A stretch of 64,000 nucleotides of DNA from Pseudomonadota bacterium (lineage in GTDB: Bacteria > Pseudomonadota > Gammaproteobacteria > JAADHS01), in contig JAKACW010000018.1 in assembly GCA_021821045.1 (NCBI GenBank), forward strand, positions 1-64,000, written 5' to 3'. The notes beneath the pieces are model-generated. The model saw nothing but the letters and a program-made list of their open reading frames with translations, ran no database searches and was not told the origin of the DNA. The position numbers and the translations under genes were made by a program. This document shows, piece by piece, positions 27,871-37,798 of this stretch. The stretch's first letter is position 1. Every line of letters begins with the position of its first letter.

Positions 27871-29736
27871 ATGACGCTGAGGTCTCGTATCGCTGTCGCC
27901 GCGTCTTTTGCCGTGTTGTTGATCGCAATCATTTCGAGCACGGGAGGCTTGAAATCGCAGCAGGAGGCGGAAGGCCGCTTCGAGCAAGCGCTGATCCAAG
28001 GCAAGGGTGTCTTGTGGAAGAAGATCATCGCCAGCCAGCTCGACAGCATGGAAGTCGGGATGTCTGGATTGACACGCGATCGCGACACGCTCAAAGCACT
28101 GGACAGCAATGAACTCAGCGTTCTCAAGGAAAGCGTTCAGACAGCTTATAACCGTCTGAGCACGTCGAAGGTCATCACCAAACTGCAAATGACCGATCTG
28201 AATGGTCAGATCCTGTTCTCGGCGCCCAAGGATGTGTCAGGCCGAACCGGCAGCGATTTGACGTTCGCAGCGCTGCGCGAGGGAAGGATCGCGCGCGGCG
28301 TGGAACGGGCCACGGATGGCTCGCTGGAAGCGGTGGTTAGCTTTCCTCTTTATTATCGCGGCAAAGCAGTCGGCGCAGGCATCTTCGCCCGCGACCTCAA
28401 CGCCGCCATCGAAGACTTCAAAGTCAACGACGAGGCGGAAGTATTCATCATCGATGACAAAGGCGGCGTAGAATACACCACCAACGAAGGCATGTTCTCC
28501 GACCTGAAATTCGAAGTGCCCGAACTCGGCATGAGCAGCGTGCACCAGTCGACGCTCGACGGCAAAACGCTCGCCGTTGTTGCGCAGCCGATCCCGGATG
28601 TCAACGGCGCCCCGCTCGGCACGCTGGTCAGCGCCAAGGACTTCACCGAAAGCTATCAGGCCCAAAACAAGATCAACATGATGTCCTACGGCGCCAGCGC
28701 ACTCGGTTTGATACTGGCATTTGTCGGCATTTACTTTTTCATGGTGCGCGCGTTTCGCCCCCTTGATACGGTCATCAACGGCATGAACGCCATTGCATCG
28801 GGCGATCTCACGGCGAACTACACCGTCACATCCAATGACGAAACCGGCCAGCTCATCGCCGCGATGAAAACCATGATGGAGCGCTTGAAAGCCATCATCG
28901 AAAACATCACCGGCTCGACCAGCAAGTTGTCCAGTTCGGCGGAAAAACTCGCCGGCATTACGGTCGAAACCAACGAGGGCGTCAAACGTCAGCAGGCCGA
29001 GGCCGAGCAAGTGGCCACCGCGGCCAATGAAATGTCCGCCACGGTGCAGGAAGTGTCGCGCAGCACTCAGATGGCCGCTGAGGCGTCCACGCGCGCCAAC
29101 GAAGAAGCGTTCTCCGGCAAAGACGTCGTCACCCAAACCGTGCGCGCCATCGACGCTTTGGCCAACGAAGTCGAGCAGGCCGCCAAGGTTATTCATAAGC
29201 TGAAATCGGATTCGGAAAATATCGGCGTGGTGTTGGACGTCATCAAAGGCATCGCCGAGCAAACCAACCTACTTGCGCTCAATGCCGCAATCGAAGCCGC
29301 GCGCGCCGGTGAGCAAGGCCGCGGCTTCGCCGTCGTCGCCGACGAAGTGCGCACGCTGGCCAGCCGCACGCAGGAATCCACCAAAGAAATCGAAGGCATG
29401 ATCGAGCGGTTGCAAACCGGCGCCGTCGAGGCCGTGCGCGTCATGGAAGAAAGCCAGAAACGGGCTCAGGTCGGTGTCGAACAAGCCGCCCGCGCCGGCG
29501 CGTCCTTGGAAGCGATTACGGAGGCCGTGGAGACCATCAACACCATGACCACCCAAATCGCCAGCGCCGCCGAAGAACAAAGCGCCGCGGCCGAAGAGAT
29601 CGACCGCAACGTCACCAGCATCAGCCACGTCATTCAGCAAAGCGCCAAAGGTTCGCAGCAAATCTACGTTGCAAGCGAGGAATTGGCAGAGCTGGCGTCG
29701 GAACTGCATGGGTTGGTGGGGCAGTTTAGGACGTGA
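27871..29736 (+). CDS. Methyl-accepting chemotaxis protein with periplasmic Cache-type sensor
   Basis: 621-residue transmembrane chemoreceptor. TM1 is at about residues 5-24 ([17 protein letters not shown]). A periplasmic ligand-binding region of about 245 residues looks like a Cache/sCache fold ([29 protein letters not shown]-like [15 protein letters not shown]). TM2 is at about 271-292, followed by HAMP ([20 protein letters not shown]) and the cytoplasmic coiled coil with hairpin tip [20 protein letters not shown] near residue 465. No C-terminal CheR/CheB pentapeptide is visible. The ligand is unknown; the rhodanese gene just upstream hints at sulfur compounds (weak inference). Confidence 0.93.
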   Translation: MTLRSRIAVAASFAVLLIAIISSTGGLKSQQEAEGRFEQALIQGKGVLWKKIIASQLDSMEVGMSGLTRDRDTLKALDSNELSVLKESVQTAYNRLSTSKVITKLQMTDLNGQILFSAPKDVSGRTGSDLTFAALREGRIARGVERATDGSLEAVVSFPLYYRGKAVGAGIFARDLNAAIEDFKVNDEAEVFIIDDKGGVEYTTNEGMFSDLKFEVPELGMSSVHQSTLDGKTLAVVAQPIPDVNGAPLGTLVSAKDFTESYQAQNKINMMSYGASALGLILAFVGIYFFMVRAFRPLDTVINGMNAIASGDLTANYTVTSNDETGQLIAAMKTMMERLKAIIENITGSTSKLSSSAEKLAGITVETNEGVKRQQAEAEQVATAANEMSATVQEVSRSTQMAAEASTRANEEAFSGKDVVTQTVRAIDALANEVEQAAKVIHKLKSDSENIGVVLDVIKGIAEQTNLLALNAAIEAARAGEQGRGFAVVADEVRTLASRTQESTKEIEGMIERLQTGAVEAVRVMEESQKRAQVGVEQAARAGASLEAITEAVETINTMTTQIASAAEEQSAAAEEIDRNVTSISHVIQQSAKGSQQIYVASEELAELASELHGLVGQFRT

Positions 29737-29770
29737 CAATATACCTAATGCGATAAACGCCGCACTTTTC

Positions 29771-29799
29771 AAACGCCCGAGATTCCTCGGGCGTTTTTG
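29771..29799 (+). terminator. Rho-independent terminator after the chemoreceptor gene
   Basis: Perfect stem AACGCCCGAG at 29772-29781 with CTCGGGCGTT at 29786-29795, loop ATTC, followed by a T run. It lies 35 bases after the chemoreceptor stop. Confidence 0.9.
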
Positions 29800-29958
29800 T
29801 TTGACGACTTTGCATCTCCCCACGATTGACTCAAACAATCGCTCTCCACTACTCTAGACGCTTCGCAGTTCGCGCGCAGTGTGCAGGGTCTTTATCCTCG
29901 CTGTCTCTACCTGTGCGCTCATCACAACCAGGATGGTTTTTCCTCGAGGGACCGAATA

Positions 29959-32900
29959 ATGCCGATGCCTTTTTCCGGGTTAGCCATTACCCGCTCTTTT
30001 GCCGTGCTTTTTTTCACCCTGATTCTGAGTGCCTGTGGAGGCGGAGGTGGCGGTGGCGATCCGGCGCCCGTCGATCCCGGTCCCGGCGGCGGCGCCGCAC
30101 CGGACACCACCGCACCGATTACCACCCTGCTCTCCGCACCGCAGACGATCACCCAAGAAACTAACGCAACCTTTACCTTTGAAGCCAACGAGAGTGGCGC
30201 AACGTTCGAGGCCAACATCGATGGCGCGGGATTCGCCGCGGAGACAAGTCCGATTTCTCTCACCGGCCTGGCGCTCGGAACCCATTCCGTCCAGATTCGC
30301 GCCCGCGATGCCGCCGGGAACCAAGAGGACCCTGGCCTAACTCACCAATGGGAAATCGTTGCGCCAAGTTCGGATACGACGCCGCCCGAAACGACGTTGA
30401 CCTCAGGCCCGAGCGGCACAACGAACCAAACCACGGCCACGTTCGCGTTTACGTCCGACGATCCCGCAGCGGTGTTTGAAGGCAGCCTCAACGGCGCGGC
30501 GTTTTTAGCAATCACTAGCCCCCATCAGCTGAACGGCTTGGCAGACGGTGCACATACATTTCGCATTCGCGCCATCGATCCCTCGGGGAATTTCGACGCC
30601 ACACCGGTTGAGATACAGTGGAACGTTGACGCGACGCCGCCGACAACAACGATCACCGCGGCGCCGTCGGGAACGGACAGTCGAACCACTGGAACAATTT
30701 CCTTCAGCGCAAATGACGCGAACGCTACGTTCGAGGGCAGCCTCGACGGCGGCGCGTTTCAGGCAGTTACCAGCCCGCACCAACTTTCAGGGTTGAGCGA
30801 AGGCAGCCATACCTTCCGGATTCGCGCTACTGACGCACTCGGGAATGTGGAAAATCCGCCGGTATCGGTAACCTGGACCGTGGCAGCGGCCGCAACGCCA
30901 ACGGCCTCGATTGTTTTCCCCACCCCGGTTTCGATGACCGACGCGGCGCAGATTACCGTCGTTGGTACGGCGACTAACACGAGCACGATCACCGGCATTC
31001 GCGTCAACGGCCAGGCCGCAACGAGTTCGGATGGCTTCGCCAACTGGCGCGCCAGCGTGAATCTCACTCCTGGCAATAACACGTTGACGGTTTCGATTGA
31101 GCGCAGCGGCGGCGCGGCCATTGCGAACGCGGCGACTGTCACTGTTAAATACTCGCCGAATCTTCTGACCCAGGCCGACGGGGTTGCCGTCGATGGGGCC
31201 GGCCAGCGCGCCTTCGTCGTCGATGATACACGCATCATTGAAGTTAACCTGGCCACAGGCTCACGCAGCATTCTGGCAGATGCAAGCACGGGCTCGGGGC
31301 CAGTCTTTCAGCGCCCGCGCGGGATCGCCTACGACGCTGCGTCCAACCGCGTACTGGTGGTCGATCAGACCGCGCGGGCCGTCATTGCGATCAACACGCA
31401 AACCAGGGCGCGGCAGGTGCTCTCCGACGACAGCACACCATCCGCCGTCGATTTCGCCGCGCCCCGAGGGGCCGCCATTGACAGTACTGGCAATCGCCTG
31501 CTGGTCGTCGATGCCGGCGCAGCCGTCAGGGGTTTGCTCGAAGTCGACCTTACAAGCGGCGCGCGCGAGATCATCTCGATCAACTCGCCCACGACCGGCA
31601 GCAACTTCACCTTGCCGGCCTATGTTGCCCTGGACGCCGCCAACAACCGCGCGCTCATCACCGATCTGGTGGCCAATGACATTGTCATCGCCGTCGATCT
31701 TGCCACAGGGGTCCAATCCATACTCAGCGGTCCCGGCGTGGGCAGCGGCGAGGATTTCAGCGTTGCCGGCAACATCGCGGTGGATCCAACAACAAACCGT
31801 GCCCTGGTTTCCGACCCAGGCGTAAACGCTGTGGTGGCCGTGAGTCTGAGCAACGGCAACCGCAGCCGCTTCTCCGACAACTCGGATGCGGGCCCCCGGC
31901 TATTTGAACCCCGAGGCGTGGCCTACGACGCGACCAGCTCTCGGCTGCTGCTTGCGGAAGGTCAGATCAAGAGCGTGCTTGCCATCAGCACGACTGCGGG
32001 CACCGGCGACCGTAGCCGGGTCAGCGACGACGCTGTCGGATCCGGCTCTGGCTTGGGCTTCGTTCAAGACTTGGGAATCGACTCTGCCAATGACCGATTA
32101 GTGCTGCTGCAGGAAGATCCCTTCGAGCTCACCGCGTTAAGCTTGGGCACAAGCAACCGCAACTCCTTGGTCAGCAACGCCTCCGGCAGCGGGCCAGCGA
32201 TGGCGAGCGCGAGCCGGCTTGCGGTAACGAGCAGCGGATCGGAGGCCTATGTCATTGCGCAGAACGCGAACCAGCCGACGTCGCAGGCCCCCGCGTTGTT
32301 CCGCGTCAACCTGGCCACCGGCCAGCGCAGCGCGCTGGTAGCCAATCTCTCTGCTCTCGGTACCAGCTACCAGTCCATCACCTCAGGCGGGGTCGTTCTC
32401 AACGGCGCGGACCAAGCACTGTTTGTGGGCGGCTTTGGCAACGTCGTTGATCCTGGTCCTCCGCCAATAACGGAAACGATCGATTCCTTGGTGTCAGCGC
32501 AATTGGCGTCGGGCCAACTGGCAGAAGTCTCCGGCGTAAATAGAGGCACCGGGCCGCTCATCGGTGGTGACAACATCATGGATTTGGCGATTAGCGCCGC
32601 GGCCGGCGTTGTGTTCGCATCAGATATCGGCGAGAACCGTCTGTTGGCAATCGCACTGGGCTCCGGTAACCGCACTGTCCTTTCGGGTGCGGGCACCGGC
32701 ACCGGTCCGGATTTCGGCAGCATCGGCAGCGTCGGCGTGAACGTCACGCAACAGTCGGCTTACGTTGTGGATCTCGGCGAGCGAGCGGTGTTGAGCATTC
32801 CGCTTGCGGGGGCTAACGCGGGCAACCGCGCCTTGGTTTCCGGCGCTGCGAGAGGCACCGGACCCGCGCTGGGTCCATTTGTCGGGCTCGACGTAGACGC

Positions 32901-32994
32901 CACGGATGGCGTGATTTATGGCTTCGATTTGGGCTGGTCTGGCATCATCGCCATCGAACCCGTCTCCGGCGACCGCATTATCGTCTCGCGCTAG
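29959..32994 (+). CDS. Large lipoprotein with three Ig-like modules and a C-terminal beta-propeller-like domain
   Basis: About 1011 residues from ATG 29959 (GAGGG upstream). The N-terminus is a lipoprotein signal, FAVLFFTLILSAC followed by a glycine run. Three similar modules of about 85 residues follow, each starting D-T/A-T-x-P and containing F(E/G)A-like strands, with TSPHQLxGLxxGxHTFRIRA and GN near the end. A further Ig-like region is at about 310-395. The rest (about 400-1009) is built of about 50-residue repeats with VAxDxxxxRALVxD and VDLATGxRSxLS, like NHL or lactonase-type beta-propeller blades. No catalytic residues recognised. It may be a surface adhesin or binding protein. Confidence 0.75.
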   Translation: MPMPFSGLAITRSFAVLFFTLILSACGGGGGGGDPAPVDPGPGGGAAPDTTAPITTLLSAPQTITQETNATFTFEANESGATFEANIDGAGFAAETSPISLTGLALGTHSVQIRARDAAGNQEDPGLTHQWEIVAPSSDTTPPETTLTSGPSGTTNQTTATFAFTSDDPAAVFEGSLNGAAFLAITSPHQLNGLADGAHTFRIRAIDPSGNFDATPVEIQWNVDATPPTTTITAAPSGTDSRTTGTISFSANDANATFEGSLDGGAFQAVTSPHQLSGLSEGSHTFRIRATDALGNVENPPVSVTWTVAAAATPTASIVFPTPVSMTDAAQITVVGTATNTSTITGIRVNGQAATSSDGFANWRASVNLTPGNNTLTVSIERSGGAAIANAATVTVKYSPNLLTQADGVAVDGAGQRAFVVDDTRIIEVNLATGSRSILADASTGSGPVFQRPRGIAYDAASNRVLVVDQTARAVIAINTQTRARQVLSDDSTPSAVDFAAPRGAAIDSTGNRLLVVDAGAAVRGLLEVDLTSGAREIISINSPTTGSNFTLPAYVALDAANNRALITDLVANDIVIAVDLATGVQSILSGPGVGSGEDFSVAGNIAVDPTTNRALVSDPGVNAVVAVSLSNGNRSRFSDNSDAGPRLFEPRGVAYDATSSRLLLAEGQIKSVLAISTTAGTGDRSRVSDDAVGSGSGLGFVQDLGIDSANDRLVLLQEDPFELTALSLGTSNRNSLVSNASGSGPAMASASRLAVTSSGSEAYVIAQNANQPTSQAPALFRVNLATGQRSALVANLSALGTSYQSITSGGVVLNGADQALFVGGFGNVVDPGPPPITETIDSLVSAQLASGQLAEVSGVNRGTGPLIGGDNIMDLAISAAAGVVFASDIGENRLLAIALGSGNRTVLSGAGTGTGPDFGSIGSVGVNVTQQSAYVVDLGERAVLSIPLAGANAGNRALVSGAARGTGPALGPFVGLDVDATDGVIYGFDLGWSGIIAIEPVSGDRIIVSR

Positions 32995-33004
32995 AGACAT
33001 AAGC

Positions 33005-34063
33005 TCACCCGGCACGTAGCGCGCCCAAAATGCGCGCTACGTGTTCCGGCCATGAGTTCGATTTTAGCCAGGCACTGTTGTCCAGGCTAACTCGCCCCTC
33101 TTTAATGTCACTGGCAAGGCACTCCAACGCACGACAGGCATCGGTGACGCTTCCTGGCGTGTATGCATCGCCGCACCAACCTGCCAGCGACGATTCGAAA
33201 CATCCCAGGCGTGGGTAAACCGCGGGAACCGAAAACGTCGCGGCCAGCGGCAACAAGCCCGAGTTCAACCCCTTCGCGTGGCCGAGCAGCACCACATTCG
33301 ATGCACTCAGAAATGCCGGCATCTCCTCATTGGAGATCGCCCGGTAGACGAACTTGCGGTCGGAATAGGGGAAGCGTTCCCGCCACGCGTTGCGCAGCTT
33401 GAAGCGCCACTTCTCCCACATCGAACCACGACCCTGATCGAAACTCCCCACGACCATTAGATACTTGTTCTGAATATTCGCCTGCCTGAAAACATCGAGC
33501 AGGAATTGCTCGTTCTTGTAGCCGCGCTGGCGGCCAAAATTCAGCAGCACGAACGCGCTATCCGGTACGCCGAGTTGACGACGCGCCTTGCCCCGCTCCA
33601 CATGCCGATAGTGAACAAGATAGTCTCCATGGGCACACACGATATTCTTCTTATCCCGCAACTCCGGATAACGCTGTGTCGCCTGGCGCACGGACTCCTC
33701 GCAATGATGAACTACGACGTCCGCGTATTGAAAAAACTGCCCATAGGCGGGATCCGACTCCGAACTCCCCTCATGCGGCGACAGATTGTGTACCGTCAAG
33801 ACGGTCTTGGTGCCCTGCTCTCTGTACCACTGCAATCGACGGGTGGCGGCCGCGATCTGCTCGGCTGCCGGCTTGCCCTGAAACGGCCCATACCAATACG
33901 TCAACCGCTCCGGCCAATGGATATGCAGCACATCCGGGACGAGGTTGGAATGGTAGAAATTGCTCGGATCGCACACCACGGTGTGGCCGGCTTGCTGATA
34001 GGCCAAAATGAGCGACTCGATGTAGCCGTTGAGCGCGGGCTTTTCCGTCAGCAGAATAATCAT
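33005..34063 (-). CDS. Glycosyltransferase (GT-B fold), exopolysaccharide region
   Basis: 352 residues, soluble. The N-terminal Rossmann-like half opens MIILLTEKPALNGYIESLIL and has VLHIHWPERLTYW and VLTVHNLSPHEG. The C-terminal half has FVLLNFGRQRGYKNEQFLLD and KYLMVVGSFDQGRG. A late acceptor/donor region follows (NSGLLPLAATFSVPAVYPRL), lying where GT4-like enzymes have the E-x7-E motif. The sugar is unknown. It is divergent from the next gene and forms the left edge of the exopolysaccharide region. Confidence 0.7.
   Translation of the reverse strand: MIILLTEKPALNGYIESLILAYQQAGHTVVCDPSNFYHSNLVPDVLHIHWPERLTYWYGPFQGKPAAEQIAAATRRLQWYREQGTKTVLTVHNLSPHEGSSESDPAYGQFFQYADVVVHHCEESVRQATQRYPELRDKKNIVCAHGDYLVHYRHVERGKARRQLGVPDSAFVLLNFGRQRGYKNEQFLLDVFRQANIQNKYLMVVGSFDQGRGSMWEKWRFKLRNAWRERFPYSDRKFVYRAISNEEMPAFLSASNVVLLGHAKGLNSGLLPLAATFSVPAVYPRLGCFESSLAGWCGDAYTPGSVTDACRALECLASDIKEGRVSLDNSAWLKSNSWPEHVARILGALRAG
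33013..33043. repeat. Perfect 12-bp inverted repeat at a glycosyltransferase 3' end
   Basis: CACGTAGCGCGC at 33013-33024 pairs perfectly with GCGCGCTACGTG at 33032-33043 around a 7-base loop. It lies in the last codons of the minus-strand glycosyltransferase and just after the convergent propeller gene. There is no T run, so it could be a mutual transcription barrier rather than a classical terminator. Confidence 0.6.
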
Positions 34064-34154
34064 TGGTGCTCGGGCCTATTCCTCATTGCTTACAAAGTAT
34101 AATCGCGCCGCTATATTGTTACTATTGACCGCCGCCCGAAATAGGACAACGCTT

Positions 34155-35216
34155 GTGCTCAAGGTTCTCGTATTCGAATTCTTTCCGTACCATGCCCAGA
34201 ATTTTCCCATGTACCCGCAATTGCTGCCGGAACTGCTGGGCACTGATGACGTGTCGTTCGAATTCTATGCCGTGCCGGAGCAAATTCCGGATCTAATCTT
34301 CCCGCAGCCCGAACATCTGCATCGCATCTATCCTTCGACGGCCTTTGAGAGCCGGCTCAAGCGGCTGCGCTTAAACGTCCCGTATCTGAAAGGCGTCGTC
34401 GCCCTGCAGCGCCGCAAGTATCGACCGGACTGCATCGTCTTCAATACCCTGGAACCCGGCGCAACCTATCGCACCTTTGCCGGCATCAAGGCGACGAAAA
34501 AAATCGGTATTCTGCACAACCCGGACACCGCGCGATTCGCCAAGGACGCCAATACCCGCTACCTGTGCATGAACGAATATATTTACCAAAATCTCCGCGC
34601 CGACGGATTGCTCGACGGCTATCTGCTGTCGTTCTTTCCGCCTCTCGACCTCGGCGCGACCCCCGCCCACGACGGCATCGTGGTGGGCATTCCGGGCGGC
34701 ATCAGTTTCAATCGCCGCGACTATCACGTCGCGCTCGACGCCGCCGCCATTTGGAAAGCCTCCAACAAACCCGTCCATGTTACTTTCAACGTTATCGGCG
34801 AAGTTGGCCGCAAGGACGGCCGGGCCTTGCAGGAACAGATCCGCTCACGCGGGCTGGAACGTTACTTCATCTTTCATGAACGCTTGACCGACGCGGATTT
34901 CGCGGTGCAGGTTCATGCCTGCGACTACCTGCTGCCCTTGGTCGGCGGTCAGCAGGAACGCTATTTAAAAGTAAAAAACTCGGCGACTTTTTCCCATTCG
35001 GCGCGATACCTCAAACCGATGGTGCTGCCCGTGACCGCTGCGCGCGAGTGGGATCTATCGCCCGAGTGCTGCATCACCTACGAGAACACGGCGGATCTCG
35101 CCGCGCGCCTGGCCAGCCTGCCCCAGCCCGACCCCGACATCCAGAAAAACTACGCCGCACTCATCGCGCGCAAACTCGCGGATAATCGCGCGGTACTGCG
35201 CGCGGCCGCCTTCTAG
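34155..35216 (+). CDS. Uncharacterised protein, possibly glycosyltransferase-like
   Basis: About 353 residues from a GTG at 34155, with AGGA nine bases upstream and the hydrophobic first strand VLKVLVFEFFPYHAQNF; a longer reading upstream to 34029 is unlikely. The Rossmann-like pattern (IVFNTLEPGATYRTFAGIKA, KKIGILHNPDTARF) and a later VGIPGGISFNRRDYHVAL with YLLPLVGGQQERYLKVK resemble GT-B enzymes, but no catalytic motif is certain. It faces the GT4 gene at its 3' end (12 bases apart) and lies alone on the plus strand between exopolysaccharide genes. Confidence 0.55.
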   Translation: MLKVLVFEFFPYHAQNFPMYPQLLPELLGTDDVSFEFYAVPEQIPDLIFPQPEHLHRIYPSTAFESRLKRLRLNVPYLKGVVALQRRKYRPDCIVFNTLEPGATYRTFAGIKATKKIGILHNPDTARFAKDANTRYLCMNEYIYQNLRADGLLDGYLLSFFPPLDLGATPAHDGIVVGIPGGISFNRRDYHVALDAAAIWKASNKPVHVTFNVIGEVGRKDGRALQEQIRSRGLERYFIFHERLTDADFAVQVHACDYLLPLVGGQQERYLKVKNSATFSHSARYLKPMVLPVTAAREWDLSPECCITYENTADLAARLASLPQPDPDIQKNYAALIARKLADNRAVLRAAAF

Positions 35217-35228
35217 CGCGCCGTCGTG

Positions 35229-36431
35229 CTATTTACCTAACAAAGCGTCGTACGCCGCAAGCAAGCGCGGCACTTCGTGTTCCCACGCCAGTTCGTCCCG
35301 CACACGCTTTTGACCGATCTGGCCCATGCGCTGCCGCGCCTCAGGGTCATCCAGCAGTCCGATGATCTTCTCGGCAAAATCCTGGTGATCATTGTGCTTG
35401 GCGTAGAGCGACGCCTCTTGCGCACTATAGCGGCCTTCGGTGAGATCGAACTGTACGATCGGCTTGCCCAACGCCATATACTCCATGATTTTGTTCATGG
35501 TCGATTTGTCGTTCATCTCGTTGGCCACATCGGGATTCACGCAGATATCCGCAGTGTTCAACATCGCTAGCAGGTCATCATCCGGAACGCGGCCGGTGAA
35601 GGTAACGTAGTCGGCCACGCCCAGTTCTTGCGCCATCTGCTTCATCGCGTCCAGCGAAGTGCCGCCGCCGACCAAGCCGAAGTAAATATCGGTGCGCTTT
35701 TTATCGTGAACAATGTAACGCACCGCGTTCAATAAAATGTCGATGCCCTCCTGCTTGCCCATAACGCCGACATAGCCAACCAGATACTGGCGACCTCGCT
35801 TTAGTTCGGGCGCCGGCGGCAGCACCTTCAAGCGGCTCAGATCCGGACCGCTGCGCACGACGAAAACTTTGTCCGGCGCCATCCCACCGCGTTCAATGGC
35901 GATGCGTCGGTAGGACTCATTGGTTGCAATGGAGACATCGGCCGTCTTAAACGTCATCCGTTCGAGCCAGCAAATCACCTTGTAGAAGAAATCCCGCCGG
36001 CCGAACTTGGCGTCGTAAAGCTCCGGATTGATATCGTGGTGGTCGAACAGATAGCGCTTGCCGAACAGCTTGTAGAAAAGGCCGATGATGAAGATCGTAT
36101 CAGGCGGATTGCAGGCGTGAATGGCGTCGAAGCCGCGCGTGAACAAGACGCGCAACGACAGCATAAACTCCCAGAATAGGGCGGAGGCGTACTCAAGGGC
36201 GTACCCTACCGCGCCCTCGGCCTCCAACGGCAAAGGATGGCGATAGATGTGAACATCGTCGATGACTTCGTACGATTTCTCGTACCCCTTGCCCTTGGGG
36301 CAAACGACGCTGACCTGATAACCCGCCGCAACAAGCGTCTTCGATTCCTGCCAGACCCGCCGATCGAACGGCAGCGGCAGATTCTCGACGATTATGAGTA
36401 CACGGCGGCCCTTACCAGCAGATGCCGTCAT
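35229..36431 (-). CDS. GT4-family glycosyltransferase (WbuB-like)
   Basis: About 400 residues. The GT4 pattern is clear: RVLIIVENLPLPFDRRVWQE at the start, FDAIHACNPPDTIFIIGLFY in the middle of the first domain, then VGYVGVMGKQEGIDILLNA, and the donor-site EMNDKSTMNKIMEYMALGKP. The ATG at 36431 overlaps the end of algD by 20 bases, so it is the last gene of that operon and translationally coupled. Transfers an unknown sugar to the lipid-linked repeat unit (inference from context). Confidence 0.88.
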   Translation of the reverse strand: MTASAGKGRRVLIIVENLPLPFDRRVWQESKTLVAAGYQVSVVCPKGKGYEKSYEVIDDVHIYRHPLPLEAEGAVGYALEYASALFWEFMLSLRVLFTRGFDAIHACNPPDTIFIIGLFYKLFGKRYLFDHHDINPELYDAKFGRRDFFYKVICWLERMTFKTADVSIATNESYRRIAIERGGMAPDKVFVVRSGPDLSRLKVLPPAPELKRGRQYLVGYVGVMGKQEGIDILLNAVRYIVHDKKRTDIYFGLVGGGTSLDAMKQMAQELGVADYVTFTGRVPDDDLLAMLNTADICVNPDVANEMNDKSTMNKIMEYMALGKPIVQFDLTEGRYSAQEASLYAKHNDHQDFAEKIIGLLDDPEARQRMGQIGQKRVRDELAWEHEVPRLLAAYDALLGK

Positions 36432-37725
36432 AGGTGCTTCCGTCGCTCTTGCGATCGGCGACCCGGGCAAGATCGACGACAACCTGGCCGGCTTTCAATT
36501 TACCCGCCAGCGCCTTGAACTCGGGATCGCCGTTGCCGACGATGATCGTCTGGGCATGGGCCAGCACCTCATCCATCGACTGCACCATCAAACGGGAAAT
36601 GTGCGGGATGTGGTTCAAGATATAGTCCTTGTTGGCGCCCACCAGGCTGGCGATGTTGACGTTTCGATCGTAGACCTTGATGTCGAACCCCTTCCCGACA
36701 AGACGCTCGATCATTTCGACCAGAGGGCTTTCACGCAAATCGTCGGTGCCCGCTTTGAAACTAAAACCAAGCACGCCGACTTTCCGATGGCCTTTCTTCA
36801 GCACCATTTGCATGCCGCGCTCCAAGTGCGCTTCATTGGCGTTCATGAGCGAGCCTAAAAGCGGCACATCAAGATCCAATGAACGCGCTTTATACGTCAG
36901 GGCACGCACGTCCTTCGGCAAACACGAGCCGCCAAAGCAGAAGCCGGGTCTCAGGTAGTACGAGGATAGGTTCAGCTTGTCGTCCTGGCAGAAGATCTCC
37001 ATAACCTTGTGGCTGTCAATGCCCACGGCTTTGCAAATCGCGCCAATTTCATTGCCAAACGCCACTTTGACCGCATGCCAGTTGTTGTCGGCATATTTGA
37101 CCATCTCGGCGGTTTTGACGTCGGTACGAATCAGCGGCGCGTCGAGATCTTTATAAATCTCCGCCAGCATCTCGCCGCTGCGCTTGTCGGTTTCACCGAT
37201 GACGGTTTTCGGCGGGTTATAGAAATCGTAAACAGCCGTGCCTTCGCGCAAAAATTCGGGGTTGTTACATACGCCGAAGTCCACACCCGCCTTCTTGCCT
37301 GAGTATTGCTCGAGAGTCGGGATGACCACATCGGACATCGTGCCCGGCAATACGGTGCTGCGCTGGACAACGATGTGAAAACCGGATTTTTTCTTCAGCG
37401 CCGCGCCGATTTCTTCGCACACCTTGCGCACATAACGCAAATCGAGGCTGCCGTTGATCTGGCTGGGCGTGCCGACGCAGATAAACGACATCTCGGAGTT
37501 GTTGACTGCTTCTTCGACGCTGGTGGTCGCGCGTAACTTGCCCGCGTTGACGGCGTCACGAATGATGTCGCCAATCTCAGCTTCGATAATGGGTGTCTGA
37601 CCTTTATTGATTAGATCGACCTTGGCTTGGTAGGGATCGACGCCGATGACGGTGTGACCTTCTTTGGCCAGCACGCCGGCCCCAACCGCGCCGACATACC
37701 CCAGCCCGAACACGCTGATTTTCAT
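36412..37725 (-). CDS. algD: GDP-mannose 6-dehydrogenase AlgD
   Basis: Oxidises GDP-mannose to GDP-mannuronic acid, the precursor of alginate-like polymers. 437 residues, the same as Pseudomonas AlgD. Start at ATG 37725 with AAGGAG upstream. NAD site ISVFGLGYVGAVGAG, then SFICVGTPS, RSTVLPGT, GKKAGVDFGVCNNPEFLRE, the catalytic cysteine near residue 268 in PGFCFGGSCLPKDVRALTY, and a C-terminus ending GICW as in known AlgD proteins. These favour GDP-mannose over UDP-glucose dehydrogenase. It lies between a heparinase-like gene and a GT4 gene; no alg8, alg44 or algG is seen in the window. Confidence 0.93.
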   Translation of the reverse strand: MKISVFGLGYVGAVGAGVLAKEGHTVIGVDPYQAKVDLINKGQTPIIEAEIGDIIRDAVNAGKLRATTSVEEAVNNSEMSFICVGTPSQINGSLDLRYVRKVCEEIGAALKKKSGFHIVVQRSTVLPGTMSDVVIPTLEQYSGKKAGVDFGVCNNPEFLREGTAVYDFYNPPKTVIGETDKRSGEMLAEIYKDLDAPLIRTDVKTAEMVKYADNNWHAVKVAFGNEIGAICKAVGIDSHKVMEIFCQDDKLNLSSYYLRPGFCFGGSCLPKDVRALTYKARSLDLDVPLLGSLMNANEAHLERGMQMVLKKGHRKVGVLGFSFKAGTDDLRESPLVEMIERLVGKGFDIKVYDRNVNIASLVGANKDYILNHIPHISRLMVQSMDEVLAHAQTIIVGNGDPEFKALAGKLKAGQVVVDLARVADRKSDGSTYDGICW

Positions 37726-37798
37726 TGTCTTAGACTCCTTCGTCTTCCATTCGCGCCGCGGGATCGGTACATCGCGATCCCTCGCAAGCTTATCGACA

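Noticed and set aside
28237-29262. 341-residue minus-strand open frame opposite the chemoreceptor
   Set aside because: Antisense shadow caused by high G+C third positions; no recognisable features.
36412-37725. UDP-glucose dehydrogenase instead of AlgD
   Set aside because: Length, GKKAGVDFGV stretch, GGSCLPKDVRALTY and terminal GICW match AlgD better.
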